Below are positions 41,510-55,714 of a stretch of 64,000 nucleotides of DNA, piece by piece (the stretch's first letter is position 1; each line of letters opens with the position of its first letter). The DNA is taken from the NCBI GenBank assembly GCA_037954325.1, contig JBBMNZ010000026.1, forward strand, positions 6,761,501 through 6,825,500, written 5' to 3'. Position numbers and translations under genes: made by a program. Below the pieces are notes generated by a model. That model searched no databases, was not told where the DNA came from, and worked only from the letters and a program-made list of their open reading frames with translations. Source of the stretch: Fistularia commersonii. Its lineage: Eukaryota > Chordata > Actinopteri > Syngnathiformes > Fistulariidae.

Positions 41510-44500
41510 ATGTCTAAACGCATGCGAAACCTTGATGTCTGCGCCGACTGCTGCGTCCCAGGTAAGCAAACACACGTCAGTGCTGCTAGCTGGTAGCTGT
41601 TATTTCGTGCCCACTGACGTCTGGTCCATTGAAGCTTCGTTGAGCCCGAAGCCTCCCCGTCTCGCACTTAAGTGGAAATCGGATTATCGGCCCCGCGCTG
41701 TGCTTTTTAATTTTGTATTATTATTTCCGTGGGTTCTGAGGCGCTCCGTCGGGCTTCAAGGTGGAGGATGCAGTCCTACGCGTCTTATCTGCTTCTGCCA
41801 AATCGCACAGGAAACTAAGCTATCGTGATGAATTATCAAAGTAAACATTGCTTTTGTTGAAGTGAAATCTTCCCTGTCGCGTCTCTTGACTATTCTACAG
41901 TCTGGGATGGCACTGTGGTCCCTCTAGACGAAAGCTTTTATTTTTAAGTTTATTTTCTAAGTGGCAGAAGTTAGGTCTATTGAAGATTTCATCAATCATC
42001 CGATTCCCATCATGTTATTTTTCTGTCACTGATGAAAAGAAATTCCATTGTCCATGCTGCTTTGTGCTGTCTGAGAACAGTGTTTTCCTACTGTGATTTA
42101 CATGCTCTACGATTAACCTTTTTTTAAAAACACAAACGCTTCTATTGAATCTGTATCAGCACTTGTTGCTTTGTGTGGGGGGAACTTTCAAAAGTCTAGT
42201 TTACTGAGATGTGACGTGGTGTTTTTCTGCAAGTACAGGAAGCCAAACAGGATACAGAGTGAATTGGCTTCAAGCTTTCAATGCAGAAGACATTTTCTTG
42301 CCACTGTGATAACAATATGTATTGTTAATTTGATCTATTTTAATATTTAAAGAAACATAAGCACACGTCTCATGTTTGGTGCTGGAGTTCGATGCGCAAA
42401 ATGTCATCAAGAAAACTAAAGAGGATATACAAATCATCTCAATTTTGAGCAGTCTGCCAATTCTCAACACCACCCTGTGTCCTTGCAGCAGTTGGCTTGA
42501 CCGACCATTTGTTGTTGGGTGTGAATATTTTTAGTTTCAAGATGTGGTATTAAATTTAGCAGCACTTGTTGAGGAAAGGGTGAAATAGGCATGGCAGCAT
42601 TCAGGGCTCAATGCATAGTTGTTTGGACAAGACGCTAAAACCAAGGACCAGGTGCCAGAGTCTGACCAGAAACCCCTGCAGCTGTTCCTATGATGCCTCA
42701 GCTGTTGGCTTGTTAAAGTACCTGCCACTCAATACCCTTAGGAGTTTATTGACTATCAGTGAGCCAAATGAGTTTCATGTATTTTTGTCCTGAAACCTCA
42801 AGAGTGGCTCAATGCACACAGTAGTTATGGTACTTGTAAACAGGTCAAGGTGAAATACACATGTATATTATAGCACTTGATGATTATACTCAAGGCAATG
42901 ATAATACAGGGTGTTAGGTCTTAATAGGGTCAGCAAGACAAGCAATCCATCGATTTGTGCCGCCAACGTAAACAGCAATTTTCTTTGTTTTAAAAAGAGG
43001 AAGTGAATTAATCAATCGCGCAAACAGGTCCTTCAACCGAACACACATAAATGCTTCCACTTCCCTTTTACACAGAAGTGGATTTCACGATCCTAAAAGA
43101 GATAGTGTAAAGAGATGAATCTGGCGGGTTCAGATTTGACTCTCACCCACTCTATCTGTCTGGCCCCTCGCCTGTTCATTTCAGTATTAAATTTCACAAA
43201 CAGTTTTGCGAATATTGGGTCAATCAATAATCCCAGGCTGGATGGAGTCGATACCTAGACAAGACAATATTAGGACAGTTTTGATGTGGCTGAAGTGTGT
43301 TAAATGTCCTGGACAGTTTACTTACTTTTCAAAAAGGGCTAAAACACTTCGGTAAGATGTTTTTGCTGCATAGCCTATCTGGGCTTTTTGGCCTGGCAAT
43401 GACAGGCAAGGGTATTCATGTTATTATAGGTTCAAAAAGGCCTCAAGCACTTGCTACTGATTCATAGCTTTTCCTTTTATCTGAGAATACATCATGCGAT
43501 ATTAGTTTCAGCTTTGATCACAGTTGGGAAACTACTCTTTGCATTTGTATGTGTCTGCCAAACAGATGCTGCAGATATCTGTCACAGCTTTTACGCGAAG
43601 ACTCAGAAGAACTTCATAGCGGCCTCGCAATAGCTTTCACTCAACATTATTATTTCAAACAGAAATTTATCCTCGACCTTTTGAATGTGGGATGTTCTAA
43701 TTTTTTATTCTGTAAGACGTGTTCATAAGAGTATGTTAAAATTCAGTCATATTGAAGTAGTTACCTGTCAAAATAGTGTTTTCGTCATCACCTCGACCTT
43801 GATCGCTAGCCACCACATTTAATCTTAATTCCAAGGGGACACATCCAAAAGATCAAATGCGATTTGGCTTACCATTTGTTTTGGGGACCCAGATCTCTTC
43901 AGCTGTAACGTAGTAGCGCCCTCTGAAATTCATCAATCTTCATTGCAATCAAGTCAAGGCATGCCTTAGACCGGAGCTGAGTGAGTCATCTAACTATCTC
44001 ACAAGGAGTCCAAATGACACCATCCATGCAGACCAGAAGTGGAAGCCACATGATGATGCAGAACATGCCATCGCTAGACTGAAAGAGAGATGTTATTGGT
44101 AAAGTCCAGACCAGTGATACCAAATTTGGCAGGGGAGTTTTACAATCATTTTAATTGAAAGCCACCAAGAAACAGCACAAGATCTTTGTGGTGGGACGAA
44201 ATCACCGGACTACAGCAGGGGTGATTCTACATAAAGGTCGAGAAGCCCGGCTCTATTGGGATGTACTGAAAATTGTGCATGATTAGGACGGACATTTAGA
44301 GGATGCCACTGAGCAGGCTTAGCTTCCTCAGAGGGGTGGGCTTTAATAATCTCCGAAACCTCACCTGACTGCATTGAAGCACAGCAAACATCTTGCACAT
44401 TTTAGGCTCTTAAAGTGGCAACCGCTCAGGGTTTGCTCCAGGTCGTGCAATGATTTAGTTCAGAGCAAGCTGATGAATGTCCTGGGGAGATGTCGAGTAG

Positions 44501-47500
44501 CAGCGTGCCACACCCCAGAATAAAACAAAGCCTGCACCCACAGCATTTGTCAAGTCAGGCAGCCGTCTTCAAGCAAATGTAGGAGAGAATCACCACACCC
44601 AGCAAAGAGTAGCGAATGTTGGCAGTCCTCAGAGGGAAGCGTGTCAACCCATACAGATCACCACTGCCATTTTCTGGCTCTACATCATAGGGCAGTCAGC
44701 AGTTGAGAAAAGGGTGCTCATCCCTGAGTGAACCATCACCTGGTAAGGGAGACTGTCAGAATCCCATGTAACAAATCAACAAGTACAGAGTTGATTGCTG
44801 ACTGTCAAAACTGTCTGGAAAGCCACGATTAACTCTCCGATTAAACGGCAGCCCAATAAGGCTATGATATTGTCATGGCAATGATGACCAGGTGACACAC
44901 TGGCTGAAACACCATAAGTGGAACCAACACCTGGACAACCACTGCATGGTAGTGATGTGTCATGGACATGAGAATAAGACGTATATTATGTTGCTGTGAC
45001 TTCAACGTGTGATTGACACGTTGTTATCGGTGTAGCTTTTGTTGCAGGATGGATGTTGAAGAAACTGTCTAAGGCAGCCTGTGATATGACATTTGTTACA
45101 AATGCAATGGAGTTTATTTGATCTTCACCATCTGTCCACTAAAACATAACCAGTTCATGCAAGTTTATATTGTGTTTTAAGATTTTGCATTCACGTGAAT
45201 GGGAATTGACTGTATCATGCCTGCAACCACAGCGCTTGCAGGTGGACACATGATAATACATCTGATGTTCATAGTTGGGCATTTCAAACATGGAATAAGA
45301 AGGCATAAAGCTAGCATCACAGATTATTTGTAAATCAACTGCTTAGTGATTAGGGCTGCTGCATCCTGAGTTACAGTTCCTGCAGTTCCATGTAGGCGTT
45401 GGATTCCCTGCACTGTCAGTGTTTATGCTCATATAACGGGACTGCAAACTTAAGCAGAAGTGGTTTCCGGGTGCTGCTTTCTAGATGTGGTCAAGTACAG
45501 GCGATACATTTTGGTGTATTTATAAAAAGAAAAAAGTATTACAAAATGGTCAAACAGCACATCATTTTTTTTTCTCCAGCCCAAGTTGCAAAATCAAGAG
45601 TTGTAATACATACTGTATGAGAAACGGGAAGTTAACAGCTATGCTTCTCCTCCCTCCCAAGAACCTCGCTGGGCCTCAGTGAACAGGGGTGTGTTGATTT
45701 GTGACGAGTGCTGCAGCGTGCATCGAAGTCTGGGTAGACACAGCTCTCAGGTCCGACACCTGACACACACACCATGGCCTCCTACGCAGCTACAGGTAAT
45801 AACTACAAACAGGAAACTATAATTCACAAGTGAGTTGTTCTCATCTCATCTCATATCACTTTTCTGATTGGGTATAAAGTTTCTCTTCATTAGATCGATT
45901 TGTTTGGATATTTTTTGAAAGCTCATTAAAAATATTCAGCAGGCATGTAGCTGAATTTTAAAAACTAGATGGTTTTCCAAAAGAAGAGCCATACAGCCAC
46001 AAAAAGTGCTAACATGCAATACTCAGCCGAGCATTGACCAGGCTTCCTAAAATAACCCAAATTCTCATCATTGTTCTTTGTCTATTGTCTCATGTTTGTA
46101 TAGTTTAAACCAAAAACAGGATGATAGAATTCCTTTATCATGGTATGATCCTTTCACAAAGGCCTCTTCAATACATTGATTATGTAAAGAATGCCATCAA
46201 CAGACGTTGTGCTGAATTGTGGATTCTTGAAATCAAAGGTGATTTTTTTTTTTCTTTTTTTTTTTTTACCGTGAACATCCCGATCATAATGTGGCAACAT
46301 CCTGTTCCCTGTCAGTTCAATATGTATAACACAGATGCTCATTGATCTCACAGAGCACTGATTTCTCCTTGTCTCGGGAGGGTTGTATTATGAACACCGA
46401 GTCTGAGAAGCCTGCCAAACACTCCCTTCCTGAGGGATGCCCCAAAGCTTTGCCTTGCACCGTAACGATTAACGGGATTCGTGCCCAGTTTTTTTCTGGT
46501 TATTGACCGTCCCTGTATTGTGTTGGTCAAGCCGGAGCCAACTGACGCGTCATCCTGCGAACAGCCCGAGCCACTTTTAATAGGAAATTCTTCCGCGTTC
46601 TTACGAGGCCCCTCCTCTCTCGCTTCTCTGGGTTCATCTGGAGTTTTGACAAGTCGTACCCTCCTCCCAAAACCAGTATGGTTTGCCAGATTTTCCAATA
46701 GCTTGATCATATGACTTTCAAACACTGCCTGCCCTGTTATTAGGACTTCATGTTGGGCCACACATGATGCGCACGTGTCATTGTACACCTCAGCTTAAAG
46801 GTGTCAAAAGGGAGGCACTAGAACTAGGACCTGCAAAATTAATCATCCTATATATAAGTGTGTGTTGGCACTTGTTCCTCTTTTTTGTGATAAGGTAATG
46901 TTTTTTTTTGGTTTGGAAAATTCTTGGCTATTTTATTAAACTGTATGCTAATTTACTCAGTAATTAAGATGTATGCAAGGGGGATGTAAAAGTTAGACTT
47001 CTGGTGTTGTGACTGAAAGTTTCACAGCCTTGCTTTTAAAGTCATCTTTATTGAAAATCAAGAGTACTGAGCAATTGCTTTTAAGTAAGAAATAAGTGGT
47101 TAAACATGTATGGCTTGACATTTTAGCATCTAAATCAGCGGGATATATTTCACAGTTTTCTTTTCTTTTTATTCAGATGGTTCAGACTTTATACAACAAT
47201 GGTGCAAATTCAATCTGGGAGCACTCCCTGTTGGACCCTGCATCTGTGATGAGCGGGAAACGCAAGGCGAACCCTCAGGACAAATTACAGTGAGTTATCG
47301 AGCTTGTTAAACAATTCCGAAGTGTTTTTTTTTTTCTACCTCTTCTCAAGTCATATTCATGTGTCTCCAGCTTATTCTTTGCTCTCTTTTTGCCTGAATG
47401 TCTGTTCTGAATGTGGTCCTTGAAGCCCAAACAAATCGGAATTTATAAAGGCCAAATATCAAATGCTGGCATTTGTTCATCGGATGCCTTGCCGCGAGGA

Positions 47501-50500
47501 TGACAGTTTGACAGCCAAGGATTTGAGTAAGGTAAGGAGGAGTAGCTGCTCACTAGTGAAATCTTTGACATTTCTTTGGACAGGCTGATGTAACTGTAAA
47601 GCTCACTCTAAGATCCCCCCCCCAGCAACTTCACTCAAGCGTTCGCACTGGGAATCTTGAGACTTGCCTGAGGTTGCTATCTCTGGGAGCCCAAGCTAAT
47701 TTTTTCCATCCAGTAAGATTCCTTTCATGCAAAGTGTGGATTTTCATATTTGTATAGGTTTTTTTTTTCCTGTTCTTTTGGTCTGACATATTGCCTCTCT
47801 CAAGGAAAAAGGGAATACTCCCTTGCATGTAGCAGCAAAGGCAGGACAAGTCTCTCAGGCTGAACTGCTCACCGTTTATGGGGCAGATCCTGGAGCTCTC
47901 GACACCAATGGCAAAACTCCCATTGATTATGCCAGGTTAGCCGTGAGACTGTTTCCGTGTTACGTTTTATAGTTTCACGCAGAGTCGATCGCAATTTCAT
48001 CCCTTGGATGTCTTCTCAGGGAGGCTGGCCATCATGATCTGGGAGATCGACTGGTCGAGATTCAGTACGAGCTGACCGATCGACTGGCATTCTACTTGTG
48101 TGGGAGAAAACCGGGTATACTATAAAATGTCTTTCAATTGAAGTTACCGTGTGTTTAAAATTAGGGTTATAATGAAAACATATCACCTCTATGGGACTCA
48201 TAATCAGCCTGTAAATTAATATTTCTTTCCCAATATTTGTTTTGCATATAAATCGTTAAATCTTAAATTCTGCTTCAATGAGGGTCCAAATATTCCAAAT
48301 AATTATTGCTCATGATGATGCCGGCGTTGATCCAGGATATTTTTGCTGCTTCTTTCAGACCATAAAAATGGCCAGCATTTCATCGTTCCTCAAATGGCTG
48401 ACAGGTAAAAAAAAAAAAAAAAAAAAAAAGGCCTTAAGTGGGATTTGTCTATGAATGCTATGGATAAGTGAATGGGTTAAACTTTCATGGAGCCAACAAA
48501 GTGGGTCCTGCGAGGTAGTGCTGTAGTTGTTTATGGTTGTAATTTCGCTTTGAGGCCTGTTGTGACATGCTGTTGGGCCGCCGAGCATCTGTTCTATGTG
48601 TTAAAGGAAACAGAGCCAACGGGCTGTTCATTTTCAATCACGTCTGTTTTGATAGATCAGAGTAATTTGCTTTTGTTCAAATAAAACATTTGGTGTTTTT
48701 ATTGCTCTCTATTGATGGATAAGGAACATGTAAGTATTTGTCCCGATGAATCATTTCTTAATGTTGACATAGCATTTTAGTTGAATGGTAATGTGAATTA
48801 TTTGCTGTGTTTTTTTTTTTTTCCCTTAGCAGTTTAGATTTATCAGAACTGGCCAAGGCAGCAAAGAAGAAGCTCCAGTCCGTAAGTGTACTGTGTTATT
48901 TTCTAGTTTACTGACTCGAAGATTATAGGTCTGGCATTAATATTTTTCCATTTCCTGCAGCTTAGTAATCATTTGTTTGAGGAGCTGGCCATGGACGTGT
49001 ACGATGAGGTGGACAGACGAGAGACCGATGCAGGTGGGGGTTCGGGTTCCCTCGTCTCCCGAAAAAACAATTTGCAATAGGCGGAGTCATTTGAGACATC
49101 GCCGGTGCTGTCGTACATTTGACCTCGTGTTCTTCGCAGTGTGGCTGGCAACACAGAATCACAGCACCCTGGTGACCGAGACCACCGTGGTTCCTTTCCT
49201 TCCCGTCAATCCAGAATACTCATCGACACGAAACCAGGCAAGTCGCCGTCAGAGTACAGTTTTAGGATTCAGGACTATCTCTCAGCTATTTTACTTGACT
49301 TTTCCACATTAAATGTGTCCAATAAAAAAATGCATTATAAAGTTGTGTATAAAAGTTTAATTTTCTATGGAAACTGTAAACTCAATGTAAAAATGATCAA
49401 GATTTGAAACGAGTACAAATTTTTCATTCGCATTTTCTCTCACACTTCGACTGAAAACTGACTGGGGTAACTCTTTGTATTTAGGGACGCCAGAAACTTG
49501 CAAGATTTAATGCACATGAATTTGCTACTCTTGTAATCGACATACTAAGTGATGCAAAGCGCAGGCAGCAAGGGAATTCAGTCGTCAGTCCCAAGGGTAA
49601 GTACCCATTCGGCTTATGTAATCTGAAGATGTTGGCGAAGAGGAGGCTCAACACAGATGAAGAAGTGTCACTTTGGTTTTTGGGATTTCAGATAATGTTG
49701 AACTCATCCTGAAAAATGTGGCTGTCAGGCAGTGTAGTAACAGCCAGGACAATGACCAGCCCGACTATGACAGCGTGGCATCCGACGAGGACACGGATCA
49801 AGAGCTCCCCTCAAGTAAAGGAGACCGGACCAAGGTATCACCGTGTCACTTTCACGAAGCAGAAAATTCACAAACAACGGTTGACGTCATGAAGTCCGAC
49901 GTGATATTTTTTGGAAAATTAATACATCCGTAAAAAAAAAAGAGGCTTCACGCTATTGTCTCACTCGCGTCATTAACTTGCTCATGAAGAGCAATAAGTG
50001 GTTCAGTATCTCGGTCAAGGATACTTCGACACAGTCTTCGTGGCATAGGGGGGTTGAACTAATCTTCCAATTTGCAGGCTGCCATTCTTTCTACCACAGA
50101 GGCATCACATTTCAAGTATTCTATCTTTAGGCTCTAACGTGACATGATCATATAACCTTGTTACTGGAGGTTATTAAGCACACCGTCTCCTTCTTTAAGT
50201 GTGTAATCACGCCAAACATTTATGGACATTTTTCAGTCATTTCTTTTGTACCCTGGCTTGCTGAGGTGCCTGTACTACCATGAGAATAACCGCTTCTTCC
50301 CCGACAGAGCCTGGACTCGGACCTCTCGGACGGCCCAATCACTATGCAAGAATACTTGGACGTAAAGAATGCTCTCTCTGCCTCCGAGGCGAAGATCCAG
50401 CATCTCATGAAAGCCAACAGCAACCTCAGCGACGAGCTGCGGCTGATGCAGAAAAAGGTATCCACCGCAGTCCAACAATAAGATCACTAACACCGGGGGC

Positions 50501-53500
50501 CGGACTGAGGGGAGGGGGGCCGCAGTGGACGGCAGCACTGGCCCTGTGTGATCTCTCTCTGGTGTGCAGACCTAGTCTCTGGCTTTAATTGAGGGTTCAG
50601 CTACCTGAATCAGAACACTGTGTTGCAAGACAATGCTGCCACAACGCCCTACCGGTTGCCCATCCTCTGTTGTAGCCAGCATGTTTAGGTTCAAAGTCTA
50701 AATTCCAGACGAAGGGGTTCCTTTGGTTTGTATTTTGGATGTTTGCGGAGGAAATGCACCCTTACTCCAGTTAAATCCCCTTTCTTTGTAATAGATTAGA
50801 CTAAATGCTCAACTGTCACATGTTACTAACAAGCATGTCCAAAGACAATGCATGGGTTATTCATTAATAATAACTAACACAAATTGTATGTGTGTGCCTT
50901 GCTTCATCACATATATACCGTGTCCTTTTTGCATTGGATACTTTTGGATGTTTAGTAAATGAAGATTGATTTGTTTAACATGTTTTCCAAGTGGTCACAT
51001 TTCATGGCAATTTAAGTGTGAATTGTAGAAGTGATAGTAGCCTGTTTTATGTGAATGACTGTTTTTTTTTACTCAGATGTATGCAAAAATTTCAGTTTAG
51101 ATGGTCCGACTTACCGGGTTCACTCTTGTTTCTACCTTTTTAAATTTGGATGTTGAAGGTTGCTGATCAGCTGCCACTCCGAAGCCACTGTGACACCTGC
51201 CGCTGACAAACAGCACAATCACACACATACGTGTTTATAACAATGTGATTAGACATTGTCTTAGCTTTTGATAACAGACTGTCAGCAAAAACACACTGAT
51301 AGAAAGTTAAGATGTTAGGATTATAGCAATGTGACAACAATCATTTCATAGAGCAGAGCATTTGATGGCTCTAGAACCCAGTTCTGTCCTTCAAGCAAAA
51401 TAATTCAGACTGATATTTACATCATTGTGTCATAAATTCAAAAACATCTTTTATTTTCACCGCCTTCGATGCAGATATTTCCGCTTTTTTAGCTAAATTG
51501 CTGTGCTTATTTTTGGTCATTCTTTAATAACTTTAACACTGTCACAATCTTTGTGTCCTATTTTTGTACTCTAGTTCCCTCTCTGACTCTGTTGCTCACT
51601 TATGCCACAGTCTTTTTCTTGCTTATCACTTGCTTTGCATTCAATTAGAAAAGGAAAAAACCCCGTCATAATATTTTTTCTTAATTGTGGTGGTTGGATG
51701 TGATGGAGAAGCAAACCAACGTCCACCAACAACCGCAACAATATCATCAGCTGATGCTGCAGCAAAACGAAAAACAAACTCTGTTTACTTTTCATTGAAA
51801 TATAAACTGATTTCATTTTTAATCAGACTTAAATGAATTTAAAAATCAGTGTTGTTGTTTATTCACATCACAACTCAACTATCAAGCCAATTATGGAACC
51901 TCATCCCAGGAAAAAGAAATGAACAATTAAAATGCAGTTTTTTTTTAATTTAATGTACTCTTCATAATAGTGTTCTCATCCGTTTCAAACCTTGTCAGAA
52001 ATGGCTTGAACACTGTTGCTGTATACACAGTCTATGAACAGAAGGCATGAAATGTAATCTGAACTGTTTAATGCTGTAAGAAGAAACAGAGCAGAACAGG
52101 GGAAATGCTTGCTTTGCTGAGAGCACCTCTTAGTCTATTGCTGACTGTCTCTTCCAGCTGCAATCTCTGCAAAGCGAGAACACCTCTCTTAGGCGCCAGG
52201 TCACAACCAATATCTATCAGATTCCCGGCGGTTCAGACTACCCTGACCCCTCCAGCCCCTCAGCCCTGAAACGCCGGCAGTCTGTTCGGGCCAGTCGGCC
52301 CGCGACTATGTATGAGACCGGCTCAGGTCTGAAGCCCTATCTCCCTAAAGGGGAACCCCCCTACCCAGAGGAGGCAATCCCCACCCTGCAACCCTTCCCA
52401 CCTCATGTAAGTAAGCACTCCCTGCACTCCTTTCATTTTCTTCTCCACTGCTATTTTCTGCGACTGTCCCTCATATCCTCGCCTTTTCTCCAAACCTGTC
52501 TCCTTTTTTTTTTTTTTTTTTTTTTCAATATCCCTCCAATCTTCTGTCGTGATTTACAAATTTTTACGCTTGTCATTAAACCGCCCAAAGCCATGCATCA
52601 AGACACATTGGGTCACTTTTTTTTTCATCCCATATACGCGCAAGACCATTATCTGCATACATCTGTTGTTTACCGGTGTGCTGCCAACCAAAAGTACTTT
52701 TACATGTCAGGACAGTGTTGTTGTGATATACTTTGAAGGTGTGTATTGTTTTATGTTGATGAAGCATTAAAACAACCATACAAATACTCTGTGTTTTGTA
52801 CTGCATGACAAACGCACATCATTACTTCCACTGTCTTGTTTGTGCTTTTAGATGATTTGTTTTTTGTCCTAATGGATGATTTTATCAGCTCTTCGGCCGT
52901 GTTGTGCTCAGCAAAGACATGGTTAGGAGTCCGACAGAGTAATAAATAATGATAGAAAGCTGTTGTACGTTTTTTGCACACCATAGCGTTAATATATCAA
53001 TAACCAAAGCTTGTTCTCAATTATTACTTAAACGTACTTAAAAATTACAAAATTGTAGTTGTGTAAATTGTGAATTTCATTCAATATTTTTTCCCCCTTC
53101 TCAGTAAAGTAGCTGATTATTTTGGAGTTATATAAAGGGATTTTTTTCATTTTTGTAAGAGACTATATCATAGGCTGTGACACCTCATTTCCTGCATCTC
53201 ACGATCCATCTTGTGAGCATTCATTCATTTCAGATGATTCTATTCAAAACGATCCGTCTCCTTAAATTGTGATTTGAACCCTGTCTTTAGAGGGAAAGGG
53301 GAGCTTTTGTCACCACCTCTTCATCCCTCCCCTCATTTCCATCCACCCTGTCTTGGTCAAAGGATGAAAATACACAAAAGGTTAAGTACATCTTCACTTG
53401 GTTCCCCCGCCCGGCGTGACACAGCAAGTCCGCCGGGTGTCTCTTAACCGACTCCTCCTCCATTATTCTGCTCTCCTCCGAATGCCGCTCACTGTCTACA

Positions 53501-55679
53501 GCATTGCATGAGCTGCCGCCCACCAGCCGCCTTCACCATAAGACACCCGCCTTCATCAGCGTCATCCCCCACTTTACAGCTTACCAAAGACAGGTTTGTG
53601 GTTTTGCAAATGCAAAACCTCTGCCTCAGTCTGAGCACTCGAGAGAAATATGTGCTTGTGATGTTCCACTTGCTGATAATACTTTCATCACCCGAGCAGT
53701 CTTTGTGTCAGCTTTGGTTTGTACAGGGTACATGGTTTTTCAGGTCGCTTAAAGGTCTAGTCTCACTGAAAGTGGAAAAAAAAGCTATGTTTTCTAAGTT
53801 GTTTTACAAATTCAAAAAACTTGAATCTCAAGCTTAATTTAAGATGAAAAAAAATGTCACCCTATCTCACAAACAGACAAGTACTCACTTCCTCTGGTCA
53901 AAAACCAAAAAAGTCAAGGCATTTTACGGTCTTATTTTGAAGGCCGTAAAAGACAGCATGGACTGAATTTATTTCCTGCCATGCATCTTAGTGTAGTGTA
54001 TGATCTGTGATAGCAGATTCACACTTCATGTGATGAATGTTTGTGCAAAAATTGAAAGGCTAAACACCAAAGGCCAATATGATTACTATTAACTACCGTA
54101 TCCATTTCATTTTTTATTTCAAAAGATGACCAAAGAAACATCAAAAATGATCACATCCCACCCTAGATTTCAGCCTCCTCTGTCTTTTCCGTGATTTTAA
54201 AATGAGTATTCAAAGTTCATCTCTAAAGTCATCGCAATCTCACACCACTCTCCTCGGGGCTCAAAGTAGCACTTTAGTGATCTGATGGAATCCAGATATC
54301 GGTCAGCATAGTTGTTTTTAATGGAGACAGATATTGTAATAAATCTTGATTGGATAGAGTTGATTTCTTTCCATAGACGCGGACATGTTTTCTCTTATAA
54401 AATCTTGAATATTTATATAGTACACATACTTAAACACTGAGCGATGGTCTTACCAAAATCCGACAAAATAGTGTTCATGTTTACATGCGAGTCAGGATTT
54501 TATGATGTAACAAAAAATTTGAATCCTGTATAATCTGATTTTACTAACCAGTCATCATGTCACTTTAAGATCCTGTGCTTTTGCTTCACAGCTTCACCAG
54601 CTTCTTTTCAGGTTCTCCTGCATCACTTTTGTTTGTATTGCAATTTTTGACTGATGTGATACACTGTTCTCAACAACATTATGAACAGATGAGGGATATT
54701 TGCGGTGTATGTTTATTTATTATGTCAAGGTGAGTTTGGTAGTTGCAGCGATCAACACCCCGTTGAATCTCTGCCTCGCCACCCGTCTCTTGATTTACAT
54801 TCTCGGCCCCATGGAATATTATCACTTTGAAATTATGTCTTCCCTCCAGGCCTCAAAGTTAGAGAAGCAGAGCAGCATGCCAGAAAGTGACTATGACAAT
54901 ACATTTAATGACACTGAGGTGGATGATTCAGGGTAAGATGAGTTTCTTGTCCCTCAGTACACAATCCAGACAGATAATGGGTGTTGGGTTTTAGCAGTAC
55001 CTTATTTCTTTTGCATCTCCTGCAGTCTGTGCAGAAGAGGAAGGCTGAGGAGCAGCGGCTGGCTGGGGGAGGGGGGCTCAATTCCCGAACTAGATGATGT
55101 GGAGGTGGAACCGGATCCCGCGCTTCCCAGCACAGAGGACGTCATCCGCAAAACCGAGCAGATCACCAAGAACATCCAGGAACTTCTGCGTGCAGCTCAG
55201 GAGAACAAACATGACAGGTTAGAACATTGAGAAAACTCTCTACCTTCAACATTTCCTTCCAAATGTGTGTGTGTCCTGTGCTCATCAATTTTGGTTATCT
55301 CAAGCTGATTTTAGTTTCCATTACATTTCCTTTCCGCTGTCTTTACATTCCCCTCGTTTGTTTTCCCTCCACCCTTCTGCCGTGTTACCGTGTTGTTTCG
55401 ATGTCCCCGCGCCCCATGGCTGTGAGCAGACCATGCGAGCGTGAAGGTGTGCGTCGGCTCAGGCACAGCCTAGGATGCTTCAGCACTCTGGTGCCCTGGG
55501 CTGAGAAGCCCCCCCCTCCCCTCCAGCCACTCAGCTTGCAGTCCCCCGACCCTGCCTCCTGGTACTCTGGCCTCTGTCCCTGTCTCCCAGGCACAGTTTG
55601 ATTTTTCCATCCCTCACCCACTTCCAGCATTTCACTTTACTTGCCTCTTACCCACTAATGAATCATTAACACTGTGTGT

Positions 55680-55714
<35 letters not shown>

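Noticed and set aside
46348..46788. 146-codon minus-strand ORF inside git2 intron 2
   Set aside because: Also open on the opposite strand, no family recognised; may be an old mobile-element fragment but unsupported.
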